The notes under the pieces were generated by a model. That model searched no databases, was not told the DNA's origin, and was given only the letters and a program-made list of their open reading frames with translations. A stretch of DNA of 64,000 nt from Harmothoe impar (Eukaryota; Annelida; Polychaeta; Phyllodocida; Polynoidae), in contig OX381714.1 in assembly GCA_947462335.1 (NCBI GenBank), positions 39,715,360 to 39,779,359 on the forward strand. Direction: 5' to 3'. Both the position numbers and the translations under genes were made by a program. Below, piece after piece: positions 10,201 to 25,500 of the stretch; the first letter of the stretch is position 1; each line of letters begins with the position of its first letter.

Positions 10201-12142
10201 GACCTGGACCTCATCTCGAAGATACACAATGGCTCGGGTGAGCAACATTTTTGTCCAGCCGCTGATAGTTTTTCCCTTTTTTGGGGGGTAGGAGGGGATG
10301 GTAATTATCATGGCTTGGATTATCAGGGCTTGAATTTAAAGCTGGGCCGTCAGTAAATAAGTTCAGCATTTTCCATACATAGACTAATATAACCGTTCCA
10401 CCAGAGGGCAGCAGTGTTTGGACGGGGGACCATGAGCATTGCCCAGCTACAACATATTCACCCTATCTTGTAACAGCTGAGCTCCCAGCCCTTAAGAGCC
10501 CTCTTATGAATCAAAACTGAACTATATCCAAAAGTGCTTTTGGCCTCACTTCAACCATGATGGTCAATAGACTGGGGTCCCACAACTCTGGATTTGAAAT
10601 TCGTAGCATCCCCAACAAAACAGGCATTACATGGTATCAAATGAAAGGGGAATCCCATGGCTATCGGATAAGAGTATGTATCACCCTGTAACCCTACAGA
10701 CACATAGGGAAAAATGCTGGTTTCCATGGCAACTTGCACTCCACAATACACAGAGAGCTCATCATAGAACCTAATTTCAGTATAGACTGGGAACATAGGC
10801 TGCTACTTGGATAGTCAGACCAGTTTTATATAATGTCCATAGAGTGAATGGGGGAAAAGGATCTTGTTGGTTGACTTGTCCTAACCCTGGAACACCTAAA
10901 AACAGGTTTTGAAATGATGCCATGTCCATCATTATGGTCCACAGATGCAGGGTTCTCCCCACACTGCAACGACACCAGCGGGCCGCCGGCGTCCTTTTCA
11001 TTACCGCCGGCGTCATATTACCTGAGTATCGCCGCCAGTGTCATTTTAGCTTTCTATAGGTTTTTGAATTTTGAAAATCCATCAATTAGATGAGAAGTTA
11101 TTCCAATTTTAGGGCTTTTTATCCAAGAGAAATGACTTTTATGCATCGATTCGGATGTGGGGCCATTAATTACTAGCAACAACCCTTGGATAAGCCTCAT
11201 GCCCAGCTTAGGAGAATCCTACAAGCCGCATCCGGGGTCTCTTATAAGCCGCTATTTCTACGCGAGAATTTACGGTGTGAATTTTTAGTCTGCGGAGAAC
11301 CCTGAGATGGTCCCCCCTGTGAAACAGGTATGCCCTATTGTGTCAAACAGCCACACTAATGCCTTTAGCTATTTCAATGTACCATTACAAGTTGCCATTG
11401 AAATCAGCATTTTACTGTATGTGTCTGTAGGGTTACAGAGTGATACACATGCTTAGGTGATAGCCATGGGATTCCCCTTTCATTTGATACCATGTTCTGC
11501 CTGTTCAGTCGGGGGTGCTATGAAATCGCATTTCTAAGCCTCTTTTCTCACACTGGCCCCCAGTCTACAAGATTTAAGTACAATGTATTACATTTCATGA
11601 ATTTCATTTAGAAAATTAACCGACATTTAATAGAGTTCCAATCTTTTTTGGAACAGACAATGGCGTCATTGAATCGGTAATAAAATGCTGTGGATGAGTA
11701 TCTGAAACTGGTGATATTCAGTGCGGTATCTTTCCTCTTGTAACCAAGTAATACTAAAAATGAAAAAAAAAGTCTACGAATTTCAATTTTAAAAGAAAAT
11801 GTTTTTGATTTTCCAAAATGTTTCTCCGTCTAGGGGTGTTGAATATGAAAAGTGAAGCCTGGGACAATTTTAGCGCGCAGTTGTTTACATATTCACCAGG
11901 TTGTTCCACCACTATGGGTGGTTGTTGCTAATTGATCCCTCTACCTTATTTCAGTGTACACAAGGTCCCTATGCCGCATTATGGAGGTGATGAGTGGCCC
12001 GCTGGTGCAGACCCTACAAAGCCGCCTGCAGCGAAATGAGCAGGTCCGGTCTGACCTAGAGGCCGAGAAGCAGGAACTGCTCAAACTGCTCGCTGACAGT
12101 GAGCGAGCCCATGTCTCGCCATCCAAAGTGACCACCGTTTGA
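7240..12142 (+). CDS. BRCC3: BRCC36 K63-specific deubiquitinase (JAMM/MPN+), 7 exons
   Basis: Exons are 7240-7344, 8595-8714, 8921-9008, 9183-9271, 9444-9508, 10062-10237 and 11955-12142. They sum to 277 codons including TGA, with all GT-AG junctions in matching phase. The zinc metalloprotease JAMM residues are intact: E27 (STEKEEIMG), H92 and H94 in WYHSHPH, S102 and D105 in WPSHVD, with D105 split across the exon 3/4 junction. The C terminus (about residues 215-265) is a predicted coiled coil rich in Leu, Gln and Glu; in human BRCC36 this part pairs with Abraxas or KIAA0157. The enzyme cleaves K63-linked ubiquitin in the BRCA1-A complex (DNA breaks) and in BRISC. At 276 residues it is shorter than the human protein (about 316), mainly because the loop between GLLIGE and the VIMLRRSDK strand is short. 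Start choice: ATG at 7240 gives MAVTAVHLSSD, as in orthologues. Confidence 0.95.
7481..7511. repeat. 15-bp stem palindrome in BRCC3 intron 1
   Basis: ATAAAAGTCAATAGA is followed after one base by its exact reverse complement. The function is unknown. Confidence 0.7.
7578..8313. mobile_element. TA-flanked MITE, uninterrupted copy (BRCC3 intron 1)
   Basis: The 736-bp element starts TAGACTAGGG and ends CCCCCAGTCTA. A subterminal inverted pair (GAAATTCGTAGCACCCCC near 7605 and GGGGGTGCTACGAAATC near 8260) supports a DNA transposon with a TA target. A second copy lies at 10568-11567. It contains a perfect RFX-type X-box at 7837-7850. It has no transposase ORF, so it is non-autonomous. Confidence 0.75.
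9837..9950 (+). repeat. Dispersed repeat with TTCCTACTTTTGCAGGAATT (copy 1)
   Basis: A block of about 115 bp in BRCC3 intron 5 carries ATTTCCTACTTTT-type motifs. A clear second copy occurs at 49786-49905 and a fragment at 41836-41875 (AATTCCTACTTTT). The family is unknown. Confidence 0.6.
10398..10412 (+). promoter_or_regulatory. CTCF-like motif in BRCC3 intron 6
   Basis: CCACCAGAGGGCAGC matches the vertebrate/insect CTCF core (CCASYAGRKGGCRS) at nearly every position. Motif match only. Confidence 0.35.
10568..11567. mobile_element. TA-flanked MITE, second copy carrying a nested insertion (BRCC3 intron 6)
   Basis: It has the same termini (TAGACTGGGG...CCCCCAGTCTA) and the same internal order as the copy at 7578-8313. 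It differs by lacking a stretch of about 110 bp near 10690 and by carrying a 357-bp insertion at 10948-11304. It also keeps the X-box at 10720-10733. Confidence 0.8.
10948..11304. mobile_element. Nested CAGGG...CCCTG element with 5-bp target duplication
   Basis: It starts CAGGGTTCTCC and ends GGAGAACCCTG, an 11-bp terminal inverted repeat, and AGATG flanks it on both sides (10943-10947 and 11305-11309). The homologous site in the sister MITE (8059-8063) has AGATG once and no insertion, which proves the boundaries. CAGGG ends resemble hAT-type termini; the 5-bp duplication is shorter than the usual 8. Confidence 0.85.
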
Positions 12143-12146
12143 GAAG

Positions 12147-12399
12147 TTAGCCTTTTAGGGATGGCATGGCGTTGAAAGATTACATATGCCTGCCATGGTG
12201 CATCAATGCAGCCCTGGCGAGTTACTTGCCGGTGCTGCGTTGGTGCATTATCCCGATACTTCAGGAGTTTCTCAACCCCATAGGGTAAGCATAATACTTG
12301 AATGCAGTGCTGGCGTGTTACTCACCAGGGTTGCATTCATGCAGCATGACTACCAAGGACGCAATGCATTTAGGCATTACACCATTCTTAAAGGGTTAA
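12147..12399. mobile_element. TTAA-foldback MITE, copy 1 (start of BRCC3 3' UTR)
   Basis: This 253-bp element begins TTAGCCTTTTAGGG four bases after the BRCC3 stop codon and ends TTAAAGGGTTAA. Inside it has the family's inverted block (TGCAGCCCTGGCGAGTTACT and the converse CTCACCAGGGTTGCATT). TTAA-like flanks and CCCTTT termini suggest a piggyBac-type non-autonomous element. Other copies in this window start at 36604, 37256, 38862, 40664, 43715, 49353, 51591, 55548 and 56075. Confidence 0.75.
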
Positions 12400-15300
12400 G
12401 AAACATTCGAGCACTGCAAAGTCTCATGATGTGAACCATAACCCCACCTGTGGGCTATAGGAAATAACTAGGCTTTACCATGAGCAAACTCAAAATTCCT
12501 AAAGTTGTTTATTTTACAATCAATGAGCAACTCCACCATTTGCATTGAAGTTAACTTTAATTGGATTTGAAGAGAAAATGCAGAGCGATATGAAATGAAT
12601 TTGTTGGCTCGCTCAAAAATATGAAGGGCGAACATATATCAGAATCTCTTTACATATTCCAGTTGAATAACTCTATAAAGTTCCTCCTGTTAACATAACT
12701 CAGTACATAGAGCCAGTTGTACTGCACCTGTTGCATGTCAGTTGAATTTCAGAAATCTCGATTTCTCAAAAATTATTTTCCATAGACGGCTCTCTATCCT
12801 CTCCTGGGAGCGCTCAAAGTAATAATTCTTCAAAATTGTCAAGACATACAAATTCATTTATAAACCCCGTGGTTTCATAAAGGCGACCATTTTCATCTTT
12901 GCATTATTTCTACATGTATATTATTTAATAGATGTACGTGGATACTTTGGTGCTCAGATAGTTGTTAATATGTTAGAGAAAGTGTCAAAATGTCAACTAT
13001 GACATGTTTGAAGATTTTGCCTCAAAGTTTATTGGCTTTGGGACCTTGTCCCCAAAGCCATTGACACCACACACAGAGAGTTGGAAAAAGTAGCAAGAAA
13101 AGACTAGCATAGGTCCCCTTGTTCATTGTTGAATTAAGCCCTAGCTGGCCCTTAAACATTGCCTAGGACTGGTATCCCCATGTGTCCTTGCAGGTGTGTG
13201 CAAGACTAATTTAACCTAGATCTGGTTTTCAGTTACTGCATGTAGTACCAGTGTACCTTGTGGTAAGGCCTAGACATCTTGTGAACAGCCATATTTTGAG
13301 TTCTCTAATGTGGCTGTCAATGGCAAGGATAGGTACCAGCCTAATAACTATTGACTCCTATGTCAAGCCAAGCTGTCAATGTCAATGCCAATTCCCATAC
13401 TATGCACATACAGGACCTGTACTAGAAGTTGAGTGGTCCAGGGTGGCTCTTGAAATCGCTCAAGCCCGCCCAAAGACAAACTGTGAAGTCCAACATGATT
13501 ACCCCTCCCCACCCCACACACACATGCAAGAAACCACATGCAACAACCCTAAAATAATATGTTGCCAACACAAGTCCTCCTTATGCCCCCTCCTTCTCCT
13601 CCCTGTGCCCTCTCCTCCTCCTCCCTGTGCTCTCTCCTCCTCCTGCTCCCTTTGCCCTCTCCTCCCTCTGCCCTCTCCTCCTTCCTCTGCCCTCTCCTAC
13701 TACCCCATCTTTCCCCTCCTCCCCCCTCTACCCCATTTTCCTCCTTCCTGTTACCTACTCCCCCTCTGCCCCCTCCTCCTCCCTCTGCCCTCCCTTCTCC
13801 CTCTGCCCCCTCCTCCTCCCTCTGCCCTCCCTTCTCCCTCTGCCCCCTCCTCCTCCCTCTGCCCCTCCCTCTGGCTGCCAAGATGGCTGTCGAAAACTCA
13901 AGATTGTCTGATTTCCTTGTGTGATACATGGGATAATAGGGTTTTCTAGGATGTAGAATCCAGTTTTAGCCTTAGATTTTCAATCCGGGAAATTTCCAAG
14001 ATGGCTGCCAAGATGGCCTCCAAAAACTATACCAGCAGCAGTAAAACCAATAAAAATCAAAAAGATTTAGCTAAGTGCATGTAAGTTAACTGACCATGCA
14101 GTATTGCTGCAAACCATCACATATGAATTACATTAGAACCCTAGACACACCAAAAAGCATAAATCTATGCCCCTTCGTTTTCTCACCTGTAGTTCATAAC
14201 AATCCTATAAAAACCCAAAGCCACTACGGCTTTGCCGTAAAATCCTTGAATTTGTCCCCTTGTGTAAAACATAGCGAAACATTAGACGCCCATTGATGCT
14301 TAATATCCATGTGTTCTTTGTTATCTATGGTCATCACTAGTGTGTTTGTGTCAGTGCAGAGATGAAACAATTGGTACATGCAAGTTTACGTAAATCTAGA
14401 TGAATATTTGGGGGTGAGGGGGGAACGTAAACCCATTTGGAGGACTATGAAGCTTGCCAGGCCAAATATCTTGAGTATTGATTATAAGACGTTTCTAACC
14501 TATACTTGTAATAGCGTCTTTATGTTAAAGGGCCTCCATACTGAGGCAAAGTCTCTTGCTGTTCAGAATGTGTTTAAATGAAAGGAAATACTAGCCGATA
14601 TGTTCCGTACATGTGTATATAGTTATCATTGTCACTTGTAAATAAACTCATTACATGGAAGCTTTTGTCTTTTCAATTTATCGGCTTAATGATGTGCCAT
14701 CTACAAAAATAGTTCATGCAGACGTCCCCACGTTACAGAACTTTAATTCCAACTATTCATGAATTATATAGTGTTCATTTCTAATAATGTTTATGGCTAC
14801 TCGTAATACCCTGGCCAAAAGAAAAGAGGAGAATTTCTTTTAAATTTAGATGAAATATGTTGTTAGCATGCCCCTTCCTGAACCTTTAAAAATCTAAAAG
14901 CTATGTGGTTTATTTGAGAAAAGATCATGCTCTTCTTAGTTCTGTACAAAACATTTTAGTGAATGGACAAATTCTATAACATTGTAACCCTCGAGGGTCC
15001 TAGAAAACAGCAGTTTGCTACTGTATCCCTTACTTGATGGCAGAATAAGAGTGGCACCATCTATAATAGATTGGTAGTCGATAACAAATTTATCAAAGTC
15101 GATTTGAAAAGGGAGAAACAAATCAGCAACAGCAGCTACTAGTAGGATAATGTTGGACATTTTATTCACTACATTTTGTATATCAATATGCATGGACACC
15201 CAAGAATATTCACTATTTACAGTTCTACGGTATTAAATAGGGTGGCATTGAATGTATACACATTTTAATTCATAAAAGAAAGTCGTCAGTTATTATTTAA

Positions 15301-15403
15301 GTTTGAGAGTGGTACATAATTTTAATATTGATCTCTTGATACAACAATTCTCGTTGGGCAGTGACCTAACCTTTATAAATACAGCACACATTTTCAATGA
15401 ATT
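12400..15403. other. Convergent intergenic interval between BRCC3 and NKAP
   Basis: No coding exon is recognisable. It holds the BRCC3 3' UTR, with candidate plus-strand AATAAA signals at 14049-14054 and near 14641, and a pyrimidine minisatellite (13575-13872). The repeated phrase GCTGCCAAGATGGC flanks that tract (about 13875 and 14003). The rest is unique AT-rich sequence. Confidence 0.45.
13575..13872 (+). repeat. Polypyrimidine minisatellite
   Basis: About 300 bases consist almost entirely of C and T. They are made of CCCTCTG, CCCCTCCTCCTCC and CCCTCCCTTCTCC blocks, with a higher-order repeat of about 39 bp at the right end. Open frames on both strands are composition artefacts. Mirror-symmetric polypyrimidine tracts can form triplex DNA. 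Confidence 0.85.
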
Positions 15404-15409
15404 TTTATT
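15404..15409 (-). terminator. Candidate NKAP polyadenylation signal
   Basis: AATAAA on the minus strand lies about 66 bases past the NKAP stop. A second AATAAA (15474-15479) overlaps the stop codon itself. Either would give a very short 3' UTR. Confidence 0.4.
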
Positions 15410-15474
15410 TCAAATTAGGATTGGAAAGTACCAGTATTTACCATATGGCTATTATATGGACAATGTAGACGCAT

Positions 15475-20278
<4,804 letters not shown>

Positions 20279-21392
20279 ATTGATGACTGCAACAAAGCAT
20301 GACAAACTATGAACACATAAGAATGTACGAGTTATTCTATACAATAGAAAAAGGTAAGCTAAGAACCAAACTAGACCTTTTTTTCATCTTAAAATGATTA
20401 AAGTGACTGACAATTTGTATATTTACTATTGGTGTCGCAGCAAACATAATTTTGGTTAATTTATTTTAGGATCATTCGTCTTTAAATCAATGGTAGGCTA
20501 GGGGGCTACTACCAGGGGTAGGCTAGATGATCCACACTACAGTAAAATCTCGTTATAACAGGTCTAGTGGTAATGAGAGCATTGGCTTCGCCTTGGAGAC
20601 ATGAACATTTCCTCCTTGTTAAATAGCAGAGTTCTATAAAAACACTAGATCTATCAAAAGCGGAAAAGGACAAAATATTGAGAGAATCGACCATGCCATG
20701 GCCTTTAAAATTATAGATATTCAAAAAATAATACCGTACCCAATTGTGGAGTCAGTAGTCTGAGTAGAATATACTGACAGTGTACTAGTACTACTACTAG
20801 TCTACACTACAGTGTAGATAGGCTGATAGCCATATCAAATGAATACTACTAGTATCAGCACTACGCCTACTCAAAGAATATAAAATAAAGTCAAAGACAG
20901 TGCCAGTGTGAGTGTAGGCCTAGATTCAATCTGTAGTCTACCGTACTGTCTAGTCTAGAGTTCACTCAAATCACTGAACTTCAAAGTCTGAACTACTGTT
21001 CAGAATTCAGTGCTACCAAGGACGTGAAATAGTGTCTATATAGATCTATCTCTATGGTGCTACACTGTCTACAGACACTTAGTCTTAGCAGAGAGCAATA
21101 ATAACTAGTATACCTTTATTTTACACCCAGAGCTAAAATGGATCTAAGAATAAGCAAATTTAAGTCTTTATCTATCCATCCATGGTAAAATTATTCTTCA
21201 ATTCGCAGGATTACTATTTTTAAATAGCTTCGGCAAAGGGCATGCTTAAGCACTACGGGCCATGGGAGCCTCTCGCTGCTACACCCTCACGGCACACTGG
21301 CGCCCTATGCTTCAAAAGTAGCGCCGAGAACCCCGTCACAGTGCTAAGTCAATTGGAACGTCGCGCAGAGCCCCGTCTTACGCTATATGCTT

Positions 21393-22155
21393 AGGGAGGG
21401 TTCATTATTTATGGCAGGGGGGGGGGTGAGCATTTGAGGGGGGGGGCAATTTTTTTTAGGGGTATTCAAAGGGGGGGGGGGGCCTTTTTTTTACCCTATT
21501 CTTAGGGGGGGGCCTTTTTTTTTAGGGGTATTCCTAAAAATGTCGCGAATTTAGTACGTTGAAATGTCGCGAATTTTGGTAACAGCCTGTGTTATATTTT
21601 ACCAAATTATGTCAATATTTTCAAAATTTTCTAAAATTTTCCTCAAACTCCCAGCAAATTTCTCATTGCATCACTTTTAACACTCAGAATAGCCCACCGT
21701 TTTGTCAGTCTTCAAAAAAGTGCCGGCCTCATGTAAGTACTGAGGGTATGGGAGCTTCCAATTTATTAGCACTAGGGCCCTTAAACTCAACGGTATGTAA
21801 GTCGAGTGTCTGAGGTTTGACTATTATCACTCACCAGCGAGTATCATGAGACATTTACACTAAAACACCTTACGAATGGATGTATTTGTTGCAAGGTAGT
21901 AAATTGTAGGTAAAAAAGTGCCCACGATTGAATGCATACAACTAGTAGACACCACTATCGTTTTTGTAATAAAGTTGAAAACGAAGGGTGAGGCCCACTG
22001 AGGGGGGGGGGGGGGCGCTTTTTTTTAAACCTATTCCGAGGGGGGGGGGCCTTTTTTTTCAACCTATTCCGAGGGGGGGGGCCAATTATTTTTGACGTAT
22101 TCGATTTGCCAAACGCTCACCCCCCCCCCCCTGCCATAAATAATGAACCCTCCCT
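21393..22155. mobile_element. G-rich foldback element with terminal inverted repeats of about 38 bp
   Basis: The left end AGGGAGGGTTCATTATTTAT, followed by a G-run and TGAGC, is inverted exactly at the right end (GCTCA, C-run, then ATAAATAATGAACCCTCCCT). Internal GGGGGGGCC-TTTTTTT and ACCTATTCCGAGG tandem blocks lie near each end. It sits in NKAP intron 1, about 190 bp from the 5' UTR exon. Confidence 0.85.
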
Positions 22156-22344
22156 GGTCTTTGCGTTAGACAGTCCATCACCGTCACCGGGCGGGTAGCG
22201 ACCGGTTCCTTTTTCGGGCTCCTCTCTTATCCTATCCAGTTGTTTAAGTAGCCATTGAGGTGAATAATATGAACTCTGTTGTATAAATAACGTATGGAAG
22301 GTTTATATCAGACAGTTGATAGCATTCATAGGAGAAAAACTTAC

Positions 22345-22471
22345 TTTCTTTCGGGAGACAGCTCGTCGCGTTTAGTGGGCGATATTATGTGAATACACGT
22401 CGGACTAACGTCAGTCCCGTTTTGTGCGTGAGGTCAGACGAGAGTTGCCGTCGTCAGGCGAATGTTTCAAA
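22345..22471. promoter_or_regulatory. Bidirectional promoter of NKAP and XRRA1
   Basis: The minus-strand donor GTAAGT at 22344-22339 follows a CG-rich stretch, best read as the NKAP 5' UTR exon spliced to the acceptor at 20286. The XRRA1 ATG is at 22472 on the other strand, so both transcripts must start within this interval of about 127 bp or overlap. A CRE-like TAACGTCA lies near 22407, and there is no TATA box. Head-to-head pairs like this usually share regulation. Confidence 0.65.
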
Positions 22472-22500
22472 ATGGCGGTCCCCGGAATAAAATACGATGA
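22462..22500 (+). other. Upstream ORF overlapping the XRRA1 start
   Basis: An ATG ten bases before the XRRA1 ATG is out of frame and opens a 12-codon ORF ending at TGA 22498-22500, inside the coding region. Its Kozak context (GCGAATGT) is weaker than that of the main start (CAAAATGG), so leaky scanning is plausible if the transcript includes it. Confidence 0.5.
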
Positions 22501-25500
22501 TGGAACAGGTGGATTTGCAACAAACTGTTTCCCTGTACGTGGGTTGATCCAGGAAACTGAAGATGACGGTGAGAAATTGTCAAGTTAGGCTATATAGTCT
22601 AGTTGATATAGCTTAAGAAGTTCAGTTCAGTCACACTCGACTTGGACCGTTCACGCACCCTGCTCCAAATCCGAGTCCCACTCCACTCCACTCCAGTCCC
22701 GGTCCCACCACTAGGGATGGGCATCCAAATATTTGGTTTTAGGCAAGCTAGTCGAAAATCATACCACATGAAAGCTGGAATCTTTGCCAACAGAATGTAC
22801 TTTAAAAAAATAAAATGCAATAAGTAGAAGCAAAGCTATGAATTTTTGAAATAGAAAAGTTAGGACTCATTTCTGTCAGCATTTTCTGGTCCTTATCAGC
22901 AGAGTGCACGTAAATTAGGTCAATCCACAGCCCACTGACCACACACACTGAGTGGGGCATTTTTTACCTCACCACTGATTATTTTTGGACAAATGATGAT
23001 AAAGAGAAGCCAGTCACACCAGCTTAAAGCTAACAGTTTGGGGCTTCTGTTCATGTATTTCTTATATAAATCTGATCTCTAGAAGTATTTTAAAACATAT
23101 GGGAAAGTCAAAAATGTTTGCGTTGGGGTAAAGTCAGCTTAATGAATTTTTTCCAATTTTTCACCAAACCTTCTCTCAGTCGTTTGCTTTGCGTTTTCTT
23201 GCTACACAAGCTGGGAACAAACTGATTTCAGATTCTGATAGAGGACAAAATTGCACACATTTTGGTGGGGGTTTGAAAAAGTAAACAAAAGTTTGGATTT
23301 TTCAAAAAAGGTCTCAAAAAATAAAAATTTCTGAATTTTTAAGAATTTTCAAAAATTTTCATATTTTTTCTTCCTCATAATCTAATTCAATAAATTCATA
23401 TTCTATTTGCAACAAGAAAGATGCAATTTGGCAAAGATTTTGTGAAATGACACCTCTTTAAAAAAATGCTGTCAGATATGAACCGTCTATATTCACAGCT
23501 TAATTGCCTACATCCATGTAATGTTCTTGTCAAAAATATTTGTCCTACATTAAAATGGAGGTGATATTCAGATTCAGTGAACATTTTTACATAAAATTGT
23601 AAAATTCTACTATATTCCATGGAGCAAAACTGTCAAAACCATCATGTTGAACATTGCCCAATTACTATAGTGACAGATAAGTGGGTGCTGTGGCAGCGAG
23701 GCCGTGCCCGTCCCTACCACCACAATAACAATACATGTAACAATCAGAATTTCAATGTCTGCATCAGTGGCAGTGCATGTGATAATAATTTAGGGAGTAA
23801 TAGTTTACCAACTGGGACCTAAACCTAGTACTAGTAGTGAGGGGGGAGGGGCTTGGGATGTATAGATATAGATTATAGTATTAAAAATAGACAAAACATG
23901 ACCATGATGCATGAATGATTGAGTGATTGCACATCAATCATCAGATTCATAATCATACAGTAGGCTACTGGGGGATATTTTCGGCCACTCATCTTCTTAA
24001 GCTTTAATTTGCTACCACATATGGAAATATTTATCTAAAGCAATTTTATTGATAGATGAAGTAAGGGAGGGTATTTAACATATTTGGACAGGTAGCTCCA
24101 CAATACCAGTTTTACTGGTACTATTTTCTGTTGTTGTTGGGGAGTGCTCATTTTTTAACAACAGGGGGGGGGGGGTGGTGGATTTGGGGGGGGGGGGGGT
24201 AAAAAATTTGGACCCCTTGACCGGGGGGGGGGTAAAAAATTTAGACCCCTCTTGGGGGGGGGGGTCAAAAAAATTCAACCTGTTTTGAGGGAAAAAGCCC
24301 GCGCGTTACTATGCTACAAAGGGTCGCGAACGCGCGCGATTTTCGACATGCCGGGGGGGGGGGGTTAAAAATTTCGACCCCTCTAGGGGGGGGGGGGTGA
24401 AAAAAATTTTCGCGCCCCGCGCGAAATCTCACCGCCCCCCCCCCTGTTGTTAAAAAATGAGCACTCCCTTGTGTTTTTTTGTTGTGTGTTTTTTTTTTTT
24501 TGTTGTTTATTTTTTTTGGGGGGGGGGTATTTTCGGCCAGGGGGTGGTATTTTCGGCCACTTTGCATATATGTGCCAATTAAAAGTGGATGTAGATGCAA
24601 AATGGGTAGGCCTACATTTATTTAATTTGGATCCCACAATCAGATTTTTATTCTGATCTCTTTTATAAAAAATGTGTGAAAAGACTTCAACCTAGAGGCT
24701 AGACTTTCAGGGTCTGCCTTACATATGCCATGGATGATGGTGGTAGGTCTATATGTCTTAGCTCACCCGAAAATGTATATCTAGGTCTCATCATCTATTC
24801 AAAAATAATATACCAAACAGGAAAGTATATATTTTCTATACAAACTGCTCCATAAATAATTATGAGGTTAAATGTGCATATTAAATGTGTTTGCCAGCTG
24901 AGAAAAGCTGTTACCAGTGTTATGGGTGCTTTTTACAGCGTAAATACTGCCTGGTGGCCGAAAATACCCTCCACAGCTGAATTATGGCAGCTATTTCTGG
25001 CCACCCCCCCCCTAAACTAGAGCTAGATAATATAAAAATAGAAAATCCCATCTAAAATATAAAAAATAGAGCTAGAATATACTTAGCACAACCTGAATTT
25101 TATGTAATTTCACAATATGATTCCCCCTAGGCGACTGGTGATTCTATATTGATGTATTAACGGACATGTTAAGTCTACAAGGTCATAGCCAACATATTTA
25201 GTGGTCTCTCTTTCAATGAGGAAATTTATACTTGATTTGGATAACCTGGGTTCCCCTTTATGTTCAGGAAACAAAGAAAATGCTTTTAGCTCTCGTCTAA
25301 AATAATTACACAATATATATTCCAACCATGTAATTGGGTAGGACAAAAATGAATCCATAGTGGCCGAAAATACCCCCTGGCCGAAAATACCTGCCAGTAC
25401 TCTACTTCACGAGTTGAAGCTGGGTCATATCACACGATGCCAAAGGCTGAGTGTGATATGACCCAGCGTCAACGACACAGCCTGTCACAGGGTCCCAGCC

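Noticed and set aside
13251..13949. Overlapping long Pro/Ser/Leu- and Glu/Gly-rich ORFs on both strands
   Set aside because: They arise from the C/T minisatellite, are open in several frames at once, and lack any domain.
24265..24637. Pro/Lys-rich minus-strand ORFs
   Set aside because: Translation of G-runs of two nested MITEs; composition artefact.
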